Positions 7,603 to 16,596 of a DNA stretch of 50,545 bases are shown here, in pieces. A program made the translations under genes and the position numbers. How positions within the stretch are numbered: position 1 is the stretch's first letter; each line of letters begins with the position of its first letter. The stretch lies in contig LFSP01000023.1 in the NCBI GenBank assembly GCA_001513145.1, forward strand, positions 55,500 through 106,044, in the 5' to 3' direction. The stretch comes from Clostridia bacterium DTU025. GTDB lineage: Bacteria > Bacillota > DTU025. A model generated the notes under the pieces. It ran no database searches and had not been told where the DNA came from. It saw only the letters and a program-made list of their open reading frames with translations.

Positions 7603-8976
7603 ATGCAAGCCGGCGACTTCGTTCTCGGCCCGACCTATGAGGAGATGGCCAGGCCGGAGCTGATACCTGATGACATCCGCCAGCTGGCCGTCTCGGCGCT
7701 GGGGGCCGACGAGCTAAACCCGGTCAACCTGTTCAATATCCACTGGAAGGACTCCTCGAACCGCGTCAGATACCTGGTGTTCCCGCGCCAAGTTACGGCG
7801 TTGGATGTGAATATCATCGTGCTTCTGGGCTCGGGTTTCCCGTCGGGCTCCCACAAGGTTGGCCCGGCCTACGCCATGATGGCTGAGGCGTGCGTCGACG
7901 GCCTCATCGACCCGCAGGTGCATACCATCCTGGCCCCGTCTACGGGGAACTTCGGCATCGGCGCGGCCTACGTATGCAGCCTGATGGGTTTCAGGTCACT
8001 GGTGATCATGCCCGACAGCATGAGCAGAGAGAGATACGAACGGATACGCAGGTACGGAGGCAACCTTGAGCTCACCCCGGGCACGGAGTCTGATGTCATC
8101 CTCACGTTACAACGCACCCAGGAGCTGATGAGGAACCCGTCCAACCACGTCCTCGCGCAGTTCGAATCCTTCTCCAATTACCGCTTCCACAGGCACGTGA
8201 CGGGGCGGGCGGCGGTGGAGGCCGCAAGGGGCGTGGGCAACGGACGAATCGCCTGTTTTGTGTCGGCGCCGGGTTCAGCGGGCACCCTGGCAGCAGGGGA
8301 CCATGTCAAGTCGGTATTCCCCGACGCCCACGTGGTAGCGGTGGAGCCGTACGAGTGCTCCACGCTGTCAACAGGCGGAAAAGGCCAGCATCGCGTGGAA
8401 GGCATCGGCGACAAGATGTGCACCCTGATCCACAACGTGCTCACCACCGATTTCGTGGCAGTCGTGCATGACGAGGACGCCGTGCGGGCGCTGAAAGTGA
8501 TCCGTGACGGCACCTCCGTCCTGGAGGAACTGGGAGTTGGCCACGAAGAGGCGGTCGCCTTGAGGGATCAGCTCGGCGTGTCAGGAATGTTCAACATAAT
8601 CGCCGCGGCGCGCATGGCGCGCTGGCTACGGCTGGGACCGAACGAGAACGTTGTAACCGTAGCCACGGACGGGTTCGACAGGTACCATTCGGTCATAGAC
8701 GATCTGGACCGAAGGAGCCTTGAGACCACGCCCAACGTGCTCCACAGGTGGATCCGGGATGCTTTCGCGGGTCCTGAAGACAGGATGGTGTTCGACTGCC
8801 GCCGCAAGCCGGCAAAGGAACGGCTGTTCGCCCAGAAACAGGTGGACTGGGTGCCCCTGGGCTGGAGCGTCGAACGCCTGGAAACCCTCAAGCGTCAAGA
8901 GGCCTGGGAGGCTGAGTATGAGAAGATCGGTGCCTACGACGAGAAGATTCGCGCCGCCAGAGGCAACGCCCGGTGA
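7603..8976 (+). CDS. PLP-dependent enzyme, cysteine synthase/threonine synthase fold
   Basis: The protein has 457 residues. The fold-type II core is recognisable: SGSHKVGPAYA carries the probable PLP lysine, PSTGNFGIGAA corresponds to the substrate/PLP loop (usually SGNTG), and SAPGSAGT corresponds to the phosphate-binding glycine loop. It is longer than cysteine synthases (~310) and has a C-terminal extension of about 100 charged residues without recognisable motifs. The substrate is not evident; the family contains beta-replacement and beta-elimination enzymes acting on serine or cysteine derivatives. It stands alone on the plus strand, with a TTGACA promoter candidate upstream and a hairpin terminator downstream, so it is probably monocistronic. 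Confidence 0.72.
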   Translation: MQAGDFVLGPTYEEMARPELIPDDIRQLAVSALGADELNPVNLFNIHWKDSSNRVRYLVFPRQVTALDVNIIVLLGSGFPSGSHKVGPAYAMMAEACVDGLIDPQVHTILAPSTGNFGIGAAYVCSLMGFRSLVIMPDSMSRERYERIRRYGGNLELTPGTESDVILTLQRTQELMRNPSNHVLAQFESFSNYRFHRHVTGRAAVEAARGVGNGRIACFVSAPGSAGTLAAGDHVKSVFPDAHVVAVEPYECSTLSTGGKGQHRVEGIGDKMCTLIHNVLTTDFVAVVHDEDAVRALKVIRDGTSVLEELGVGHEEAVALRDQLGVSGMFNIIAAARMARWLRLGPNENVVTVATDGFDRYHSVIDDLDRRSLETTPNVLHRWIRDAFAGPEDRMVFDCRRKPAKERLFAQKQVDWVPLGWSVERLETLKRQEAWEAEYEKIGAYDEKIRAARGNAR

Positions 8977-9111
8977 GTGGTCCACGTGAGATAGGCGCAA
9001 GGTGAGGGTCAAACCAGCACGAAAGGTGAGCGTCGCCCCACACGACGGCAGAGCGCTTCGCGGCGCGTCTGGGGTGCGGCGATGACGTAACGCCTGTAGC
9101 TTGAGAAAGGT

Positions 9112-9137
9112 GAAGCCGGCGCTGAGGCGCCGGCTTC
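9112..9137 (+). terminator. hairpin terminator after the PLP-enzyme gene
   Basis: An 11-base-pair perfect stem GAAGCCGGCGC with a TGAG loop is followed by CTTCCGTGTT. The U-tract is weak, but the stem is very stable. It lies 135 bases past the stop codon at 8976. Confidence 0.55.
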
Positions 9138-9285
9138 CTTCCGTGTTGACTCGACGCTTGCTCGTCACCGTCCCTGTACCGCCCGTGCCCCTGCCTCTGC
9201 CCCCGCCCAGGCCGCCCTTCGCGCCCCCCCGTTCGGTGCGGTGGCGGTTTGACCCTCGCGACGTAAGCCAGGCGGGCGCAAGCGA

Positions 9286-9312
9286 GATAGGCGGAGCTGA
9301 GCTCCGCCTATC
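9286..9312. terminator. second intergenic hairpin, possibly bidirectional terminator
   Basis: A 12-base-pair perfect stem GATAGGCGGAGC with a TGA loop is followed on the plus strand by GTTGTTCCC. It lies 26 bases from the stop of the minus-strand gene at 9339, so it could end transcription arriving from either side. Confidence 0.55.
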
Positions 9313-9338
9313 GTTGTTCCCGGCTGTCGCGGTCACCC

Positions 9339-9857
9339 TCATCGACTGAGGGTGAACCGGCCCTGGGTGTAGATGCCCACCTCGTAACCTTTGATGGTGA
9401 AGATCACACGAAAGCGCGCGGGATCCACGTCCGGGAAGAAGAGAGCGAGCCACTGCGTGGCCACGGCTCCGGCCTCAGAGTAAGCCCTCATCACCTCGGC
9501 GTCGCTCACCGAGAACCTCGCAGCCCCCACGTGCGCATCCCAACTGGTCTGGGTGAGGGTATCCACGAACAGGTCAATGTAGTGCTCCCCCAGGAAGCAT
9601 CTGACGCTCTGCCTGACCAGTTTGGATGTGAGGGCGCCCGGGCTGTTGTAGTAGGCCGTGAGCCTCAAGGCGGCGAACTCGGCCACGCTGATCTGTGCCG
9701 CCGCATTGTACTCTTCCGGCAGGTAGTAGTAGGCCGACACCTGCGCGCCGACGCCGGCGTGCGCACAAGCTGCCACGGCCATCGCAGCAAGAAAGACCGC
9801 CGCCCTCCGCACCGACGTTGACCTGCGCGCCCACGTTTTCAAGATGGGTCCAATCAT
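9339..9857 (-). CDS. exported protein of unknown function
   Basis: The protein has 172 residues from an ATG preceded by AAGGAGGT at eight bases; an upstream ATG at 9890 lacks this support. A signal peptide runs to about ACAHAGVGA. The mature part opens with a tyrosine-rich segment (QVSAYYYLPEEYNAAAQ) and has mixed alpha/beta character with a single cysteine (VRCFLGEHY). I recognise no family. It lies 38 bases downstream of the adenosine deaminase gene's opposite end on the same strand order (add ends at 9897), so it may be the last gene of the add operon. Confidence 0.6.
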   Translation of the reverse strand: MIGPILKTWARRSTSVRRAAVFLAAMAVAACAHAGVGAQVSAYYYLPEEYNAAAQISVAEFAALRLTAYYNSPGALTSKLVRQSVRCFLGEHYIDLFVDTLTQTSWDAHVGAARFSVSDAEVMRAYSEAGAVATQWLALFFPDVDPARFRVIFTIKGYEVGIYTQGRFTLSR

Positions 9858-9896
9858 TTGAAACGACCTCCTTCCACTCCGGTTCGCCACCGCAGG

Positions 9897-10952
9897 TCAG
9901 CTCCGGGGCCCGCCCGCAGCTCCGCCGGCGGAGCCGTCATCGGGCCGCCAGGCCGCCACGACGGCGGCCAGCTCAGCCTTCCTGGCATCGTCAACGAAGG
10001 CTGCCCGGGCAGCGGTGAGGTTCATCTGCCGCAGCTCATCCGGGCCAAGGCCCCAGTGGGATATCGCCACCTGGTACTCGTGGCCAAGGCTTATCCCGCT
10101 TATCCCCGGATCGTCCGTGTTGAGCGTCACCTTGGCACCGGCTGCCAGGAGCTGAACCATGGGGTGGTTCTCGTAGGATTCGGCCACTCGCGTGTGGATG
10201 TTGCTGGTGGGACACACCTCGAACACCACCCCCCTGGCCACAGCCAGCTCGAGCACCTCGTCGCACTCTACGGCCCTGACGCCGTGTCCGAGCCTGGTGG
10301 CACCCAGTCTCTCGACGGCGGTCCTCACCGACTCCGGCCCCTCGGCCTCCCCGGCGTGGATCGTCACACCCAGGCCCTCCGAGCGCGCCCACTCCATCGG
10401 AGCCTGGTATTCCTCGAGGCTCCTGATCCTGGTGTCGTCGGAGATATCGACCCCCCTCACGCCTGAGGAGAGGTAGTCGCGGGCGAGCTTCACCGTGTCC
10501 CAAGCCACCTCCACCCCCCTGGGCTGAGGGGTGCCCAGGATGAAGCTGACCGACATCCCCGCCGGCACTTCCCGCGCCCCGTCCAGCACCGCCTCCACCG
10601 CCTCCACAAGGCTGAGCCCGGTGAGGCCCTGGATGAACGCGGGCGAGAAACGAAGCTCCGCGTGCACTGTGCCCTCGGCGGCGCAGTCTTCAATGACCTC
10701 CCTGGTGATCCTTGTTATGTCGGCGCGTGACTTGATGCACGGCATGAAGAACTCAAACTTCGCCAGGAAATCCACGAGCGAGCGCTCGCTGCCGGTTATC
10801 TGCATCCTGGGAAGCAGTTCTTCAAGGCTGGTGTCGAGATACATCCCGAGGTTGCGGCGGAACATGTCCAGTATCGTGGCTGGCCTGATGGAGCCCTCCA
10901 GGTGACGGTGGAGCTCCACCTTGGGCATGCTGCGGATCCACTCGGGGTACAT
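9897..10952 (-). CDS. add: adenosine deaminase
   Basis: The protein has 351 residues, typical of bacterial adenosine deaminases, which convert adenosine to inosine using zinc. The zinc ligands and catalytic residues are in place: KVELHRHLEGS (HxH), IHAGEAEG (third His, catalytic Glu two residues on), RLGHGVRA (His) and LNTDDPGIS (paired Asp). The ATG is preceded by AGGAGG at a good spacing. It probably heads a short operon with the exported protein after it; the DUF4438 gene lies 28 bases upstream on the same strand. Confidence 0.92.
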   Translation of the reverse strand: MYPEWIRSMPKVELHRHLEGSIRPATILDMFRRNLGMYLDTSLEELLPRMQITGSERSLVDFLAKFEFFMPCIKSRADITRITREVIEDCAAEGTVHAELRFSPAFIQGLTGLSLVEAVEAVLDGAREVPAGMSVSFILGTPQPRGVEVAWDTVKLARDYLSSGVRGVDISDDTRIRSLEEYQAPMEWARSEGLGVTIHAGEAEGPESVRTAVERLGATRLGHGVRAVECDEVLELAVARGVVFEVCPTSNIHTRVAESYENHPMVQLLAAGAKVTLNTDDPGISGISLGHEYQVAISHWGLGPDELRQMNLTAARAAFVDDARKAELAAVVAAWRPDDGSAGGAAGGPRS

Positions 10953-10980
10953 TGGCTCGCCTCCTGCTCTTCAGGGTGCT

Positions 10981-11880
10981 TCAGCGGTACCGGCCGATCC
11001 CTAGATACCGGCCGATGTTGGCCTCGGGATCCAGGACCGGCTCTATGATGGGAGACGCCGCCGTCATGATGGTGGCCACCCCCGGCCCGTGCCCTGCCAG
11101 CAGGCAGTCGGAGTGGACCACAACCCCGATGGTTATGGCTCCCCTGCGGAAGCTCCTGCCGTACAGGTTGTCGCAGTCGTCCAGGGCGACGACGTCGCCG
11201 AAGCGGAGCCTGTCCAGGCCAAGCCTGGCTATCTCGTCGCGGTCGGTGGTGGTGATGTCGTAGTCGCCCGACGCCACGTCCGAAGTGCCGATGCCGGAGC
11301 CCATCATCACCGCAGGCACCCGCGCCGCTACCTTAACCCGCAGCCGTTCGTCTGCCTCCTCTACGCCCATGAGCTCCAGAAGCTCGGGATCGAGATTGAA
11401 GAGCTTCACGTCAGGGTAATCCAGCAGCTGGAGCCCCTGGCCGCACGCGCGCACCAGGATCTTGTCGCCGATGGCCAGCTTCTCTAGGGTTTCGTCGTCG
11501 AAATCCACGAGCACATGCTCGATTCCGCCGTGATGCCCTGTCACGCGGCCTTCCGCGCCCTTTGCGTCGCCGCTCACAACACGGACCCGGTTTCCGATGC
11601 AGCTCAGCACGTTGTATGCCACGTTCTCCGGGTCAGTGCGCTTGTCGGGCTTGGCTGACGTTGACACTCCTGGCTCCACGTGATCGCCGGCCCATCCGAA
11701 GGCCGGGTCGCCCACCTTCACGTTGTAAGTGATGCCCCCGACCCCGGGGAGCGCAAAGGGAACGCCATTGGCGTCAATCCTGAACGCCTGTTTCCTGACA
11801 TGGGGTGCCACCACGCCCTGCACCGCCATGACCACGAGCTTGTCCTTGTTGGTCCTAAGCAAACCGAACACTCCTTCCAT
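10981..11880 (-). CDS. DUF4438 domain protein
   Basis: The protein has about 299 residues and matches the DUF4438 family: PGVGGITYNVKVGDPAFGW, a basic-acidic segment DKRTDPENVAYNVLSCIGN, and HSDCLLAGHGPG near the C-terminus. The family has no established function, and no transmembrane segment or signal is visible. The start is uncertain: ATG 11880 has no nearby Shine-Dalgarno, TTG 11889 has AGGA nine bases upstream, and GTG 11913 is the furthest. It lies directly upstream of add on the same strand, so the two are probably co-transcribed. Confidence 0.75.
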   Translation of the reverse strand: MEGVFGLLRTNKDKLVVMAVQGVVAPHVRKQAFRIDANGVPFALPGVGGITYNVKVGDPAFGWAGDHVEPGVSTSAKPDKRTDPENVAYNVLSCIGNRVRVVSGDAKGAEGRVTGHHGGIEHVLVDFDDETLEKLAIGDKILVRACGQGLQLLDYPDVKLFNLDPELLELMGVEEADERLRVKVAARVPAVMMGSGIGTSDVASGDYDITTTDRDEIARLGLDRLRFGDVVALDDCDNLYGRSFRRGAITIGVVVHSDCLLAGHGPGVATIMTAASPIIEPVLDPEANIGRYLGIGRYR

Positions 11881-12028
11881 GTCAGCCAACTCGCTGCATC
11901 CTAGGTGATTCACCTACCGCAGGCACGATTCCTGCCCGCGCATCCCGATTGTGCCGACAGCGGAATCCCACGTATCCCGAGCTTGAATATGATGTCAGCG
12001 CAAGTCCATCGATGGAGGGATCGACGGC

Positions 12029-12223
12029 ATGACCACAGGTTTCAACAATCCGCTGGGCACCGGACACCTCGCAATGGCCTTCGTATGCCCGCAGGAGTAC
12101 ATCACCAGGTTCAACCCTGACGAGGGGTTGTGCCAGGGTACCATCTTCCCCGAGCTGGTCAGCCCGTACCCCACATATCAGCTTCTGCTGAGGACCGCCG
12201 CGAAGGAGGCGCAGAAAGAATGA
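12029..12223 (+). CDS. cotJA: spore coat-associated protein CotJA
   Basis: This 64-residue protein fits CotJA: it is short, with LAMAFVCPQEYITRFNP, and is followed by cotJB and cotJC in the standard order. CotJ proteins are made in the mother cell and enter the inner spore coat. GGAGGG lies nine bases upstream of the ATG. The stop overlaps the cotJB start (ATGA). The cotJ operon of Bacillus is under sigma-E; I could not find a convincing sigma-E box here. Confidence 0.85.
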   Translation: MTTGFNNPLGTGHLAMAFVCPQEYITRFNPDEGLCQGTIFPELVSPYPTYQLLLRTAAKEAQKE

Positions 12224-12492
12224 ACGGATTCCCCGACAGGGAGCAGCTCCTCTGGCGCATCCAGGCGCTGAGCTTTACCGCGGTGGACCTCAACCTATAC
12301 CTCGATACCCACCCGTGGGACACGCGGGCCCTTGCCGACTACAACCAGATCTCGGCGGCGCTGGCCCAGACCAGGGCCCTGTACGAGCAGCTGTACGGCC
12401 CAATGCTGAACTTCGGCATGTCATGCGGCGGCGACTCGTGGAGATGGGTTGAGGAGCCGTGGCCCTGGCAGATATCGACGAGGAGGGCTTAG
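12220..12492 (+). CDS. cotJB: spore coat protein CotJB
   Basis: The protein has 90 residues. The core REQLLWRIQALSFTAVDLNLYLDTHP with the following DYN and Y..YGPM(L)NFG motif is the usual CotJB pattern. The ATG at 12220 overlaps the cotJA stop, with GAAGGAGG about 12-18 bases upstream, so translation is probably coupled. It lies between cotJA and cotJC, which confirms the identity. Confidence 0.88.
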   Translation: MNGFPDREQLLWRIQALSFTAVDLNLYLDTHPWDTRALADYNQISAALAQTRALYEQLYGPMLNFGMSCGGDSWRWVEEPWPWQISTRRA

Positions 12493-12496
12493 TGGC

Positions 12497-13069
12497 ATGT
12501 GGATATACGACAAGAAGCTCCAGTTCCCAGTTAGGGTCAGCGGACCGAACCCTAGGCTCGCCAAGAGCGTCATAACTCAGTACGGTGGGCCTGACGGCGA
12601 GCTCGCCGCGTCACTCCGCTACCTCACCCAGCGCTACACCATGCCCACGGGGCGGTCCATCGCCACCCTGACCGACATCGGCACCGAGGAGCTTGCCCAC
12701 ATGGAGATCGTGGCCGCCCTTGTGTACGGGCTGCTGGTGGACGCGCCCATCAGCGAGATAAAGGCTGCCGGCCTCGACGGCTACTACGCCGACCACGACA
12801 AGGCGCTGTACTTCGTCAGCGCTGAGGGCGTGCCCTGGACCGCTGCGTACATCCAGTCAAAGGGAGACCCCATAACCGACCTCCACGAGAACATGGCTGC
12901 AGAGCAGAAGGCCAGGTCCACGTACGAATACCTCATCAACCTCTCCGACGATCCCGAGGTCACCAACGTCCTGCGGTGGCTCCGTGAGCGCGAGATAGTC
13001 CACTTTCAGCGCTTCGGCGAGACCCTGAACCACGTCCAGGAATACCTGAGCGCGCGCAAGGTATTCTAA
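12497..13069 (+). CDS. cotJC: spore coat protein CotJC, manganese-catalase family
   Basis: The protein has 190 residues and the ferritin-like four-helix fold of manganese catalases. Metal-ligand motifs are visible: DIGTEELAHMEIV (Glu and His), ENMAAEQKARSTYEYL (Glu) and REREIVHFQRFGE (Glu and His). In the CotJ family this is a coat-associated enzyme, and catalase-like protection of the spore is inferred. The ATG lies 10 bases after an AGGAGG inside the end of cotJB. A hairpin terminator follows. Confidence 0.92.
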   Translation: MWIYDKKLQFPVRVSGPNPRLAKSVITQYGGPDGELAASLRYLTQRYTMPTGRSIATLTDIGTEELAHMEIVAALVYGLLVDAPISEIKAAGLDGYYADHDKALYFVSAEGVPWTAAYIQSKGDPITDLHENMAAEQKARSTYEYLINLSDDPEVTNVLRWLREREIVHFQRFGETLNHVQEYLSARKVF

Positions 13070-13103
13070 CTGCCGCAGGCGCCTCTCTTCGAGAAGGCGG
13101 TCG

Positions 13104-13141
13104 ACGCCCCGGAACCTCCTGCCAGGGTTCGGGGCGTTCTT
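13104..13141 (+). terminator. terminator after cotJABC
   Basis: The stem ACGCCCC-G-GAACC pairs with GGTTC-GGGGCGT with one bulged base, followed by TTCTTG. It begins 35 bases after the cotJC stop. Confidence 0.6.
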
Positions 13142-13168
13142 GACGCGCCCTCACCGGTCTGGTACCTT
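13140..13168 (+). promoter_or_regulatory. candidate promoter for pckA
   Basis: TTGACG (13140-13145) and TACCTT (13163-13168) are separated by 17 bases. The -10 is weak. An imperfect dyad, TCATatgtaccacATGA-like, lies just downstream near 13171-13187 and could be an operator. Confidence 0.35.
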
Positions 13169-13228
13169 ATCTCATATGTACCACATGACAGCAGCAAGTT
13201 CATACATTGCAGCTTAGAGGTGATGATC

Positions 13229-14812
13229 GTGGGTAGAGTCGTGGAAGTCCCTGTCGTGCCTGGGCTGGCCAACACGGGACGCGTGTTCTGGAACATCGGC
13301 ACCGCAAAGCTTGTGGAAGCGGCTATCTGGAGAGGCGAAGGCCGGCTCTCCTCCTCCGGAGCTCTGGCGGTGCTAACAGGCAAGTATACCGGTCGTTCCC
13401 CTGAAGACAAGTTCATTGTGGACGACGCCGAATCCCGCTCGAAAGTGGCCTGGGGCCACGTGAACAAGGGGTTCACCGAAGACCAGTTCTCGCGGCTCTA
13501 CTCGCGCATGCTGGCCTACCTGCAGAGCAGGGATCTGTTCGTGTTCGACGGCTACGTCGGCGCCGACCCCGCCCACCGGCTCTCCGTGCGGGTGGTGAAC
13601 GAGTTCGCCTGGCACAACCTGTTCGCAAGGCAGCTGTTCTTGCGGCCCGCCCCTGGCGAGCTCGCCGACGATGCCGCCGAATGCACGGTGGTCTGCGCCC
13701 CGGGCTTCAAAGCGGACCCCGAGATAGATGGCACGCGGTCTGAGGCCTTCGTTGTGCTGAACCTCACGAAGCGCATGATCCTCATCGGAGGCACCCACTA
13801 CGCCGGGGAGATGAAGAAGTCAGTCTTCACGATGATGAACTACCTGCTGCCCGCCGCCGGCGTGCTTCCCATGCACTGCGCCGCCAACATCGGCCCCACC
13901 GGCAACACAGCGCTGTTCTTCGGCCTCTCTGGCACCGGCAAGACCACGCTCTCTGCCGACCCCGCCAGGCAGCTCATAGGCGACGACGAGCACGGCTGGA
14001 GCCAGCTCGGGGTGTTCAACTTCGAGGGAGGATGCTATGCCAAGTGCATCGGGCTGACTCGCGAAAACGAGCCGCAGATATGGGAGGCCATCAGGTTCGG
14101 CTCCATCATGGAGAACGTGGTAGTAGATGATGACACGGCGGAGCCCGACTACTCAAGCGACGCCATCACCGAGAACACCAGGGCGGCATACCCCGTGGAC
14201 TTCATCCCCAACGCCGTCATCCCCGGCGTCGGCGGTCACCCCACCGCGCTGATATTCCTCACCGCTGACGCCACCGGCGTCATGCCGCCCATATCTAGGC
14301 TGGAGCCGGACCAGGCCATGTACCACTTCCTGTCAGGCTACACCTCGAAGCTGGCAGGCACTGAGCGCGGCATCCTGACGCCGCAGAGCACCTTCTCGTC
14401 GTGCTTCGGCGAGCCCTTCCTGCCGCTTCCGCCCGCCGAGTACGCCGAGATGCTGCGAAGCCGCATCAAGCAGCACGGGTCACGGGTCTACCTGATAAAC
14501 ACCGGCTGGATCGGAGGGCCGTACGGGGTCGGATCCAGGATCAAGCTGCGCTACACCAGGGCCATGGTGCAGGCCGCAGTGGAGGGCCTCCTGGACGACG
14601 ACGTGGAGTACAGGCTCCACCCCGTGTTCAACGTGCTGGTGCCCACCACGTGCCCGTCTGTGCCTGCGGAGATACTCGACGCCCGCAGCCAGTGGGCCGA
14701 CCCCGATGCGTACGACGCCGCTGCCCGCAAGCTCGCCGCCGAGTTTCAGGCCAACTTCTCCAGGTTTACCTCTGTAGACGAGACCATCAAAGCAGCCGGG
14801 CCCAGGCCGTAA
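13229..14812 (+). CDS. pckA: phosphoenolpyruvate carboxykinase (ATP)
   Basis: The enzyme converts oxaloacetate and ATP to phosphoenolpyruvate, the first step of gluconeogenesis. About 527 residues. Motifs of the ATP class are clear: the P-loop [14 protein letters not shown] (about residue 232), the metal-binding GDDEHGWS, and [13 protein letters not shown] prefer the GTG at 13229, because AGAGG ends eight bases upstream of it. The GTG at 13220 and ATG at 13223 lie inside or against that sequence. It is monocistronic, between the cotJ terminator and a hairpin at its own stop. Gluconeogenic flux may supply the glucan region further along the window; this link is inference. Confidence 0.96.
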   Translation: MGRVVEVPVVPGLANTGRVFWNIGTAKLVEAAIWRGEGRLSSSGALAVLTGKYTGRSPEDKFIVDDAESRSKVAWGHVNKGFTEDQFSRLYSRMLAYLQSRDLFVFDGYVGADPAHRLSVRVVNEFAWHNLFARQLFLRPAPGELADDAAECTVVCAPGFKADPEIDGTRSEAFVVLNLTKRMILIGGTHYAGEMKKSVFTMMNYLLPAAGVLPMHCAANIGPTGNTALFFGLSGTGKTTLSADPARQLIGDDEHGWSQLGVFNFEGGCYAKCIGLTRENEPQIWEAIRFGSIMENVVVDDDTAEPDYSSDAITENTRAAYPVDFIPNAVIPGVGGHPTALIFLTADATGVMPPISRLEPDQAMYHFLSGYTSKLAGTERGILTPQSTFSSCFGEPFLPLPPAEYAEMLRSRIKQHGSRVYLINTGWIGGPYGVGSRIKLRYTRAMVQAAVEGLLDDDVEYRLHPVFNVLVPTTCPSVPAEILDARSQWADPDAYDAAARKLAAEFQANFSRFTSVDETIKAAGPRP

Positions 14813-14823
14813 GGCCCGGGCCC
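14798..14823 (+). terminator. hairpin at the end of pckA
   Basis: GGGCCC-a-GGCC, loop GTAA, then GGCC-c-GGGCCC form a stem that contains the pckA stop codon. There is no U-tract, so termination is only possible, not certain. It lies between convergent genes. Confidence 0.35.
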
Positions 14824-14850
14824 AGTCCAGACAGACCGCTGCTACCGCCG

Positions 14851-16029
14851 TCACGCTATGCCCGCCTCTCTGTGGGCGGCTGCGATGCGCTCTGCCAGGT
14901 CGTCAATGGCCTTGTAATCGTCAGGCCCAGGGAGGCCCTTCACCACCACCGGGTCGAGCACCTGGGCGCTCAGGTTGCCCAGCATGGACGTGAGCTGGTC
15001 AATGGCCCTCCCCGCCCAGCCGTAGCTGGTGACTGCTGATACGAACCGCGTGCGGGGCCTCAAGGCGTTGGCGACGAAGGCGGCGTACGCCGCTGCAGGG
15101 TGAATGCCGCCCAGCACTGTGGGCGCCGCTATCACCACGGTGGCGCAGTCAATGAGCGACATCGCCAGAAGCCCCAGGTCCACCGAGGTCAGCTCGAAAC
15201 GGTCTACCCCCACTCCCCGCTGGACCAGGGCGTCCACCAGCCTGTCCACAAGGAGCAGAGTGCTGCCGTGCATCGTAACGAAGGGTAGACACACCCGGTT
15301 AGCCGTGGGCCCTGAGGTCCACTGGCGGTAGCATTGGATGATGGCGGAAGGGTTCGTCCACACTGGCCCGTGGCTGGGGCAGACCGTCTCGATGTCCAGC
15401 GCCTCTATCTTGTCGAGGTGCCTGACGATGGTGGACGCGAAGGGCATCATGATCTCAGCGTAATAGCGCTTCGCCGCGGCAAGCTCCCTGGGGCCCCCGT
15501 CGCTGAAAAGCTCGCTGGCGGCGAGGTGAGCGCCAAGGAAGTCGCAGGTGAAGAGGATTCGGTCTTCGGCAAGGTACGCCAACATCGTCTCAGGCCAGTG
15601 CACCCACGGAGCATAGATGAACCTGAGGGTGCGGTCGCCAAGGTCCAGCACCTCATCGTCTTCCACCACGGTTATGCGCTCCGAGGGCACGCGGAGCAGG
15701 TCCCACAGCATCGGCGCACACTTCTTGCTGCAAAGCACCTTGGCCTCGGGGTAGCGCGCCAGCACGTCGGGGATGGCGCCGGAATGGTCCTGCTCGGCGT
15801 GCAGGCAGATCAGGTAGTCAAGGCGTTCGACGTCGTCCAGCTGTTCCATGAGCTCATGGCGCTTGGCGGGGTCCACCGCGTCGATGAGCGCCGTAGCGCG
15901 CGACCCCCGCACCAGGTACGAGTTATAGGTGGTGCCCTCAGGCAGAGGGATAAGGGAGTCGAAGAGGCGGCGATCCCAGTCAACCGATCCCATCCACAAT
16001 ACTCCGTCGATTATCTTCCGTGCTTTCAT
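14851..16029 (-). CDS. FprA-type A-class flavodiiron protein
   Basis: The protein has 392 residues from an ATG with GGAGGT 12 bases upstream; the open frame extends further but would overlap the preceding gene. The N-terminal metallo-beta-lactamase domain carries the diiron ligands HAEQDHSG, WVHWPETM, FTCDFLGAH and CPSHGPVW. The C-terminal domain is flavodoxin-like: FVTMHGSTLLLVDRLVDAL binds the FMN phosphate. Flavodiiron proteins reduce oxygen or nitric oxide in the cytoplasm of anaerobes. No rubredoxin domain is fused, so a separate donor is needed. The presence of this gene fits an anaerobic or microaerophilic host. Confidence 0.93.
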   Translation of the reverse strand: MKARKIIDGVLWMGSVDWDRRLFDSLIPLPEGTTYNSYLVRGSRATALIDAVDPAKRHELMEQLDDVERLDYLICLHAEQDHSGAIPDVLARYPEAKVLCSKKCAPMLWDLLRVPSERITVVEDDEVLDLGDRTLRFIYAPWVHWPETMLAYLAEDRILFTCDFLGAHLAASELFSDGGPRELAAAKRYYAEIMMPFASTIVRHLDKIEALDIETVCPSHGPVWTNPSAIIQCYRQWTSGPTANRVCLPFVTMHGSTLLLVDRLVDALVQRGVGVDRFELTSVDLGLLAMSLIDCATVVIAAPTVLGGIHPAAAYAAFVANALRPRTRFVSAVTSYGWAGRAIDQLTSMLGNLSAQVLDPVVVKGLPGPDDYKAIDDLAERIAAAHREAGIA

Positions 16030-16085
16030 GCGTTCAAGTCTACCTCCAGTCAGACAGCAAAACGGCAAAGTCAACCGTCCGGCGT

Positions 16086-16574
16086 CTAGTTGGTGTCTCG
16101 CCTGAGCAGCATGAGGATGCCCGCCAGGATTAGAACCGACGGCCACCACTTGAGCGCGGCTGCCACCACAGACGGCGCCAGGGCCGTGAGGAGAAGCGGA
16201 ATCCCAACAGCTGCTAGGATCACGGCGGGCACATACGCCCATGAGTAGCTCTCACCGGCGGCCCGCGATGTGGGCACTATGATGAGCCAGCCCAGGGCGA
16301 GGCAGATGAGAAACGCACCGCCACGTGCCGGGCCGGTGAACCCCCGCCTGAACGCGTTCATGGCGAGAGAGCCGAGACCCACGCCTGACAGGATGCCGCC
16401 GGGCACCGTCAGGCCCGGGGCGCGGTTGGCGAGCGCCGCGGCGATGAAACCGGCCCCCAAGACCAGCAGAAACAGCCTGCCGAACAGTCTGGCGTTGGTA
16501 AGCTGGTCTATGAGGAGCAATAGCCCGAAGATCACCAGCCCCGTGCCTACGATCGTGTTTCTCCAGCCCTTCAC
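16086..16574 (-). CDS. polytopic membrane protein (LiaF/DUF5668-like)
   Basis: The protein has 162 residues with about six hydrophobic segments. The N-terminal pattern (GTGLVIFGLLLLIDQL) and the C-terminal LKWWPSVLILAGILMLLRR resemble the transmembrane part of LiaF/LiaI-type and DUF5668 proteins, in which 'WP.ILI..G' repeats recur. No soluble domain is attached. The GTG start has GGGGTGA upstream. It lies 56 bases upstream of the flavodiiron gene, so they may be co-transcribed; function unknown. Confidence 0.55.
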   Translation of the reverse strand: MKGWRNTIVGTGLVIFGLLLLIDQLTNARLFGRLFLLVLGAGFIAAALANRAPGLTVPGGILSGVGLGSLAMNAFRRGFTGPARGGAFLICLALGWLIIVPTSRAAGESYSWAYVPAVILAAVGIPLLLTALAPSVVAAALKWWPSVLILAGILMLLRRDTN

Positions 16575-16596
16575 GGCACGTCACCCCTACCCCTAG

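Larger units (their letters stand above)
8977..9338. other. 362-base intergenic region with hairpins and inverted repeats
   Basis: No convincing gene is present. The open frame at 9101-9349 is proline-rich translation of C-rich DNA. The region holds two strong hairpins (9112-9137 and 9286-9312). It also has a 12-base inverted repeat, GAGGGTCAAACC at 9004-9015 and its complement at 9246-9257. GAGATAGGCG occurs near 8986 and again near 9284. The hairpins probably end transcription from both sides; the inverted repeats could be remains of a small non-coding mobile element. Confidence 0.5.

Noticed and set aside
9101-9349. An 82-codon frame in the intergenic region
   Set aside because: It is Pro-rich translation of C-rich DNA, contains both hairpins and has no good start.
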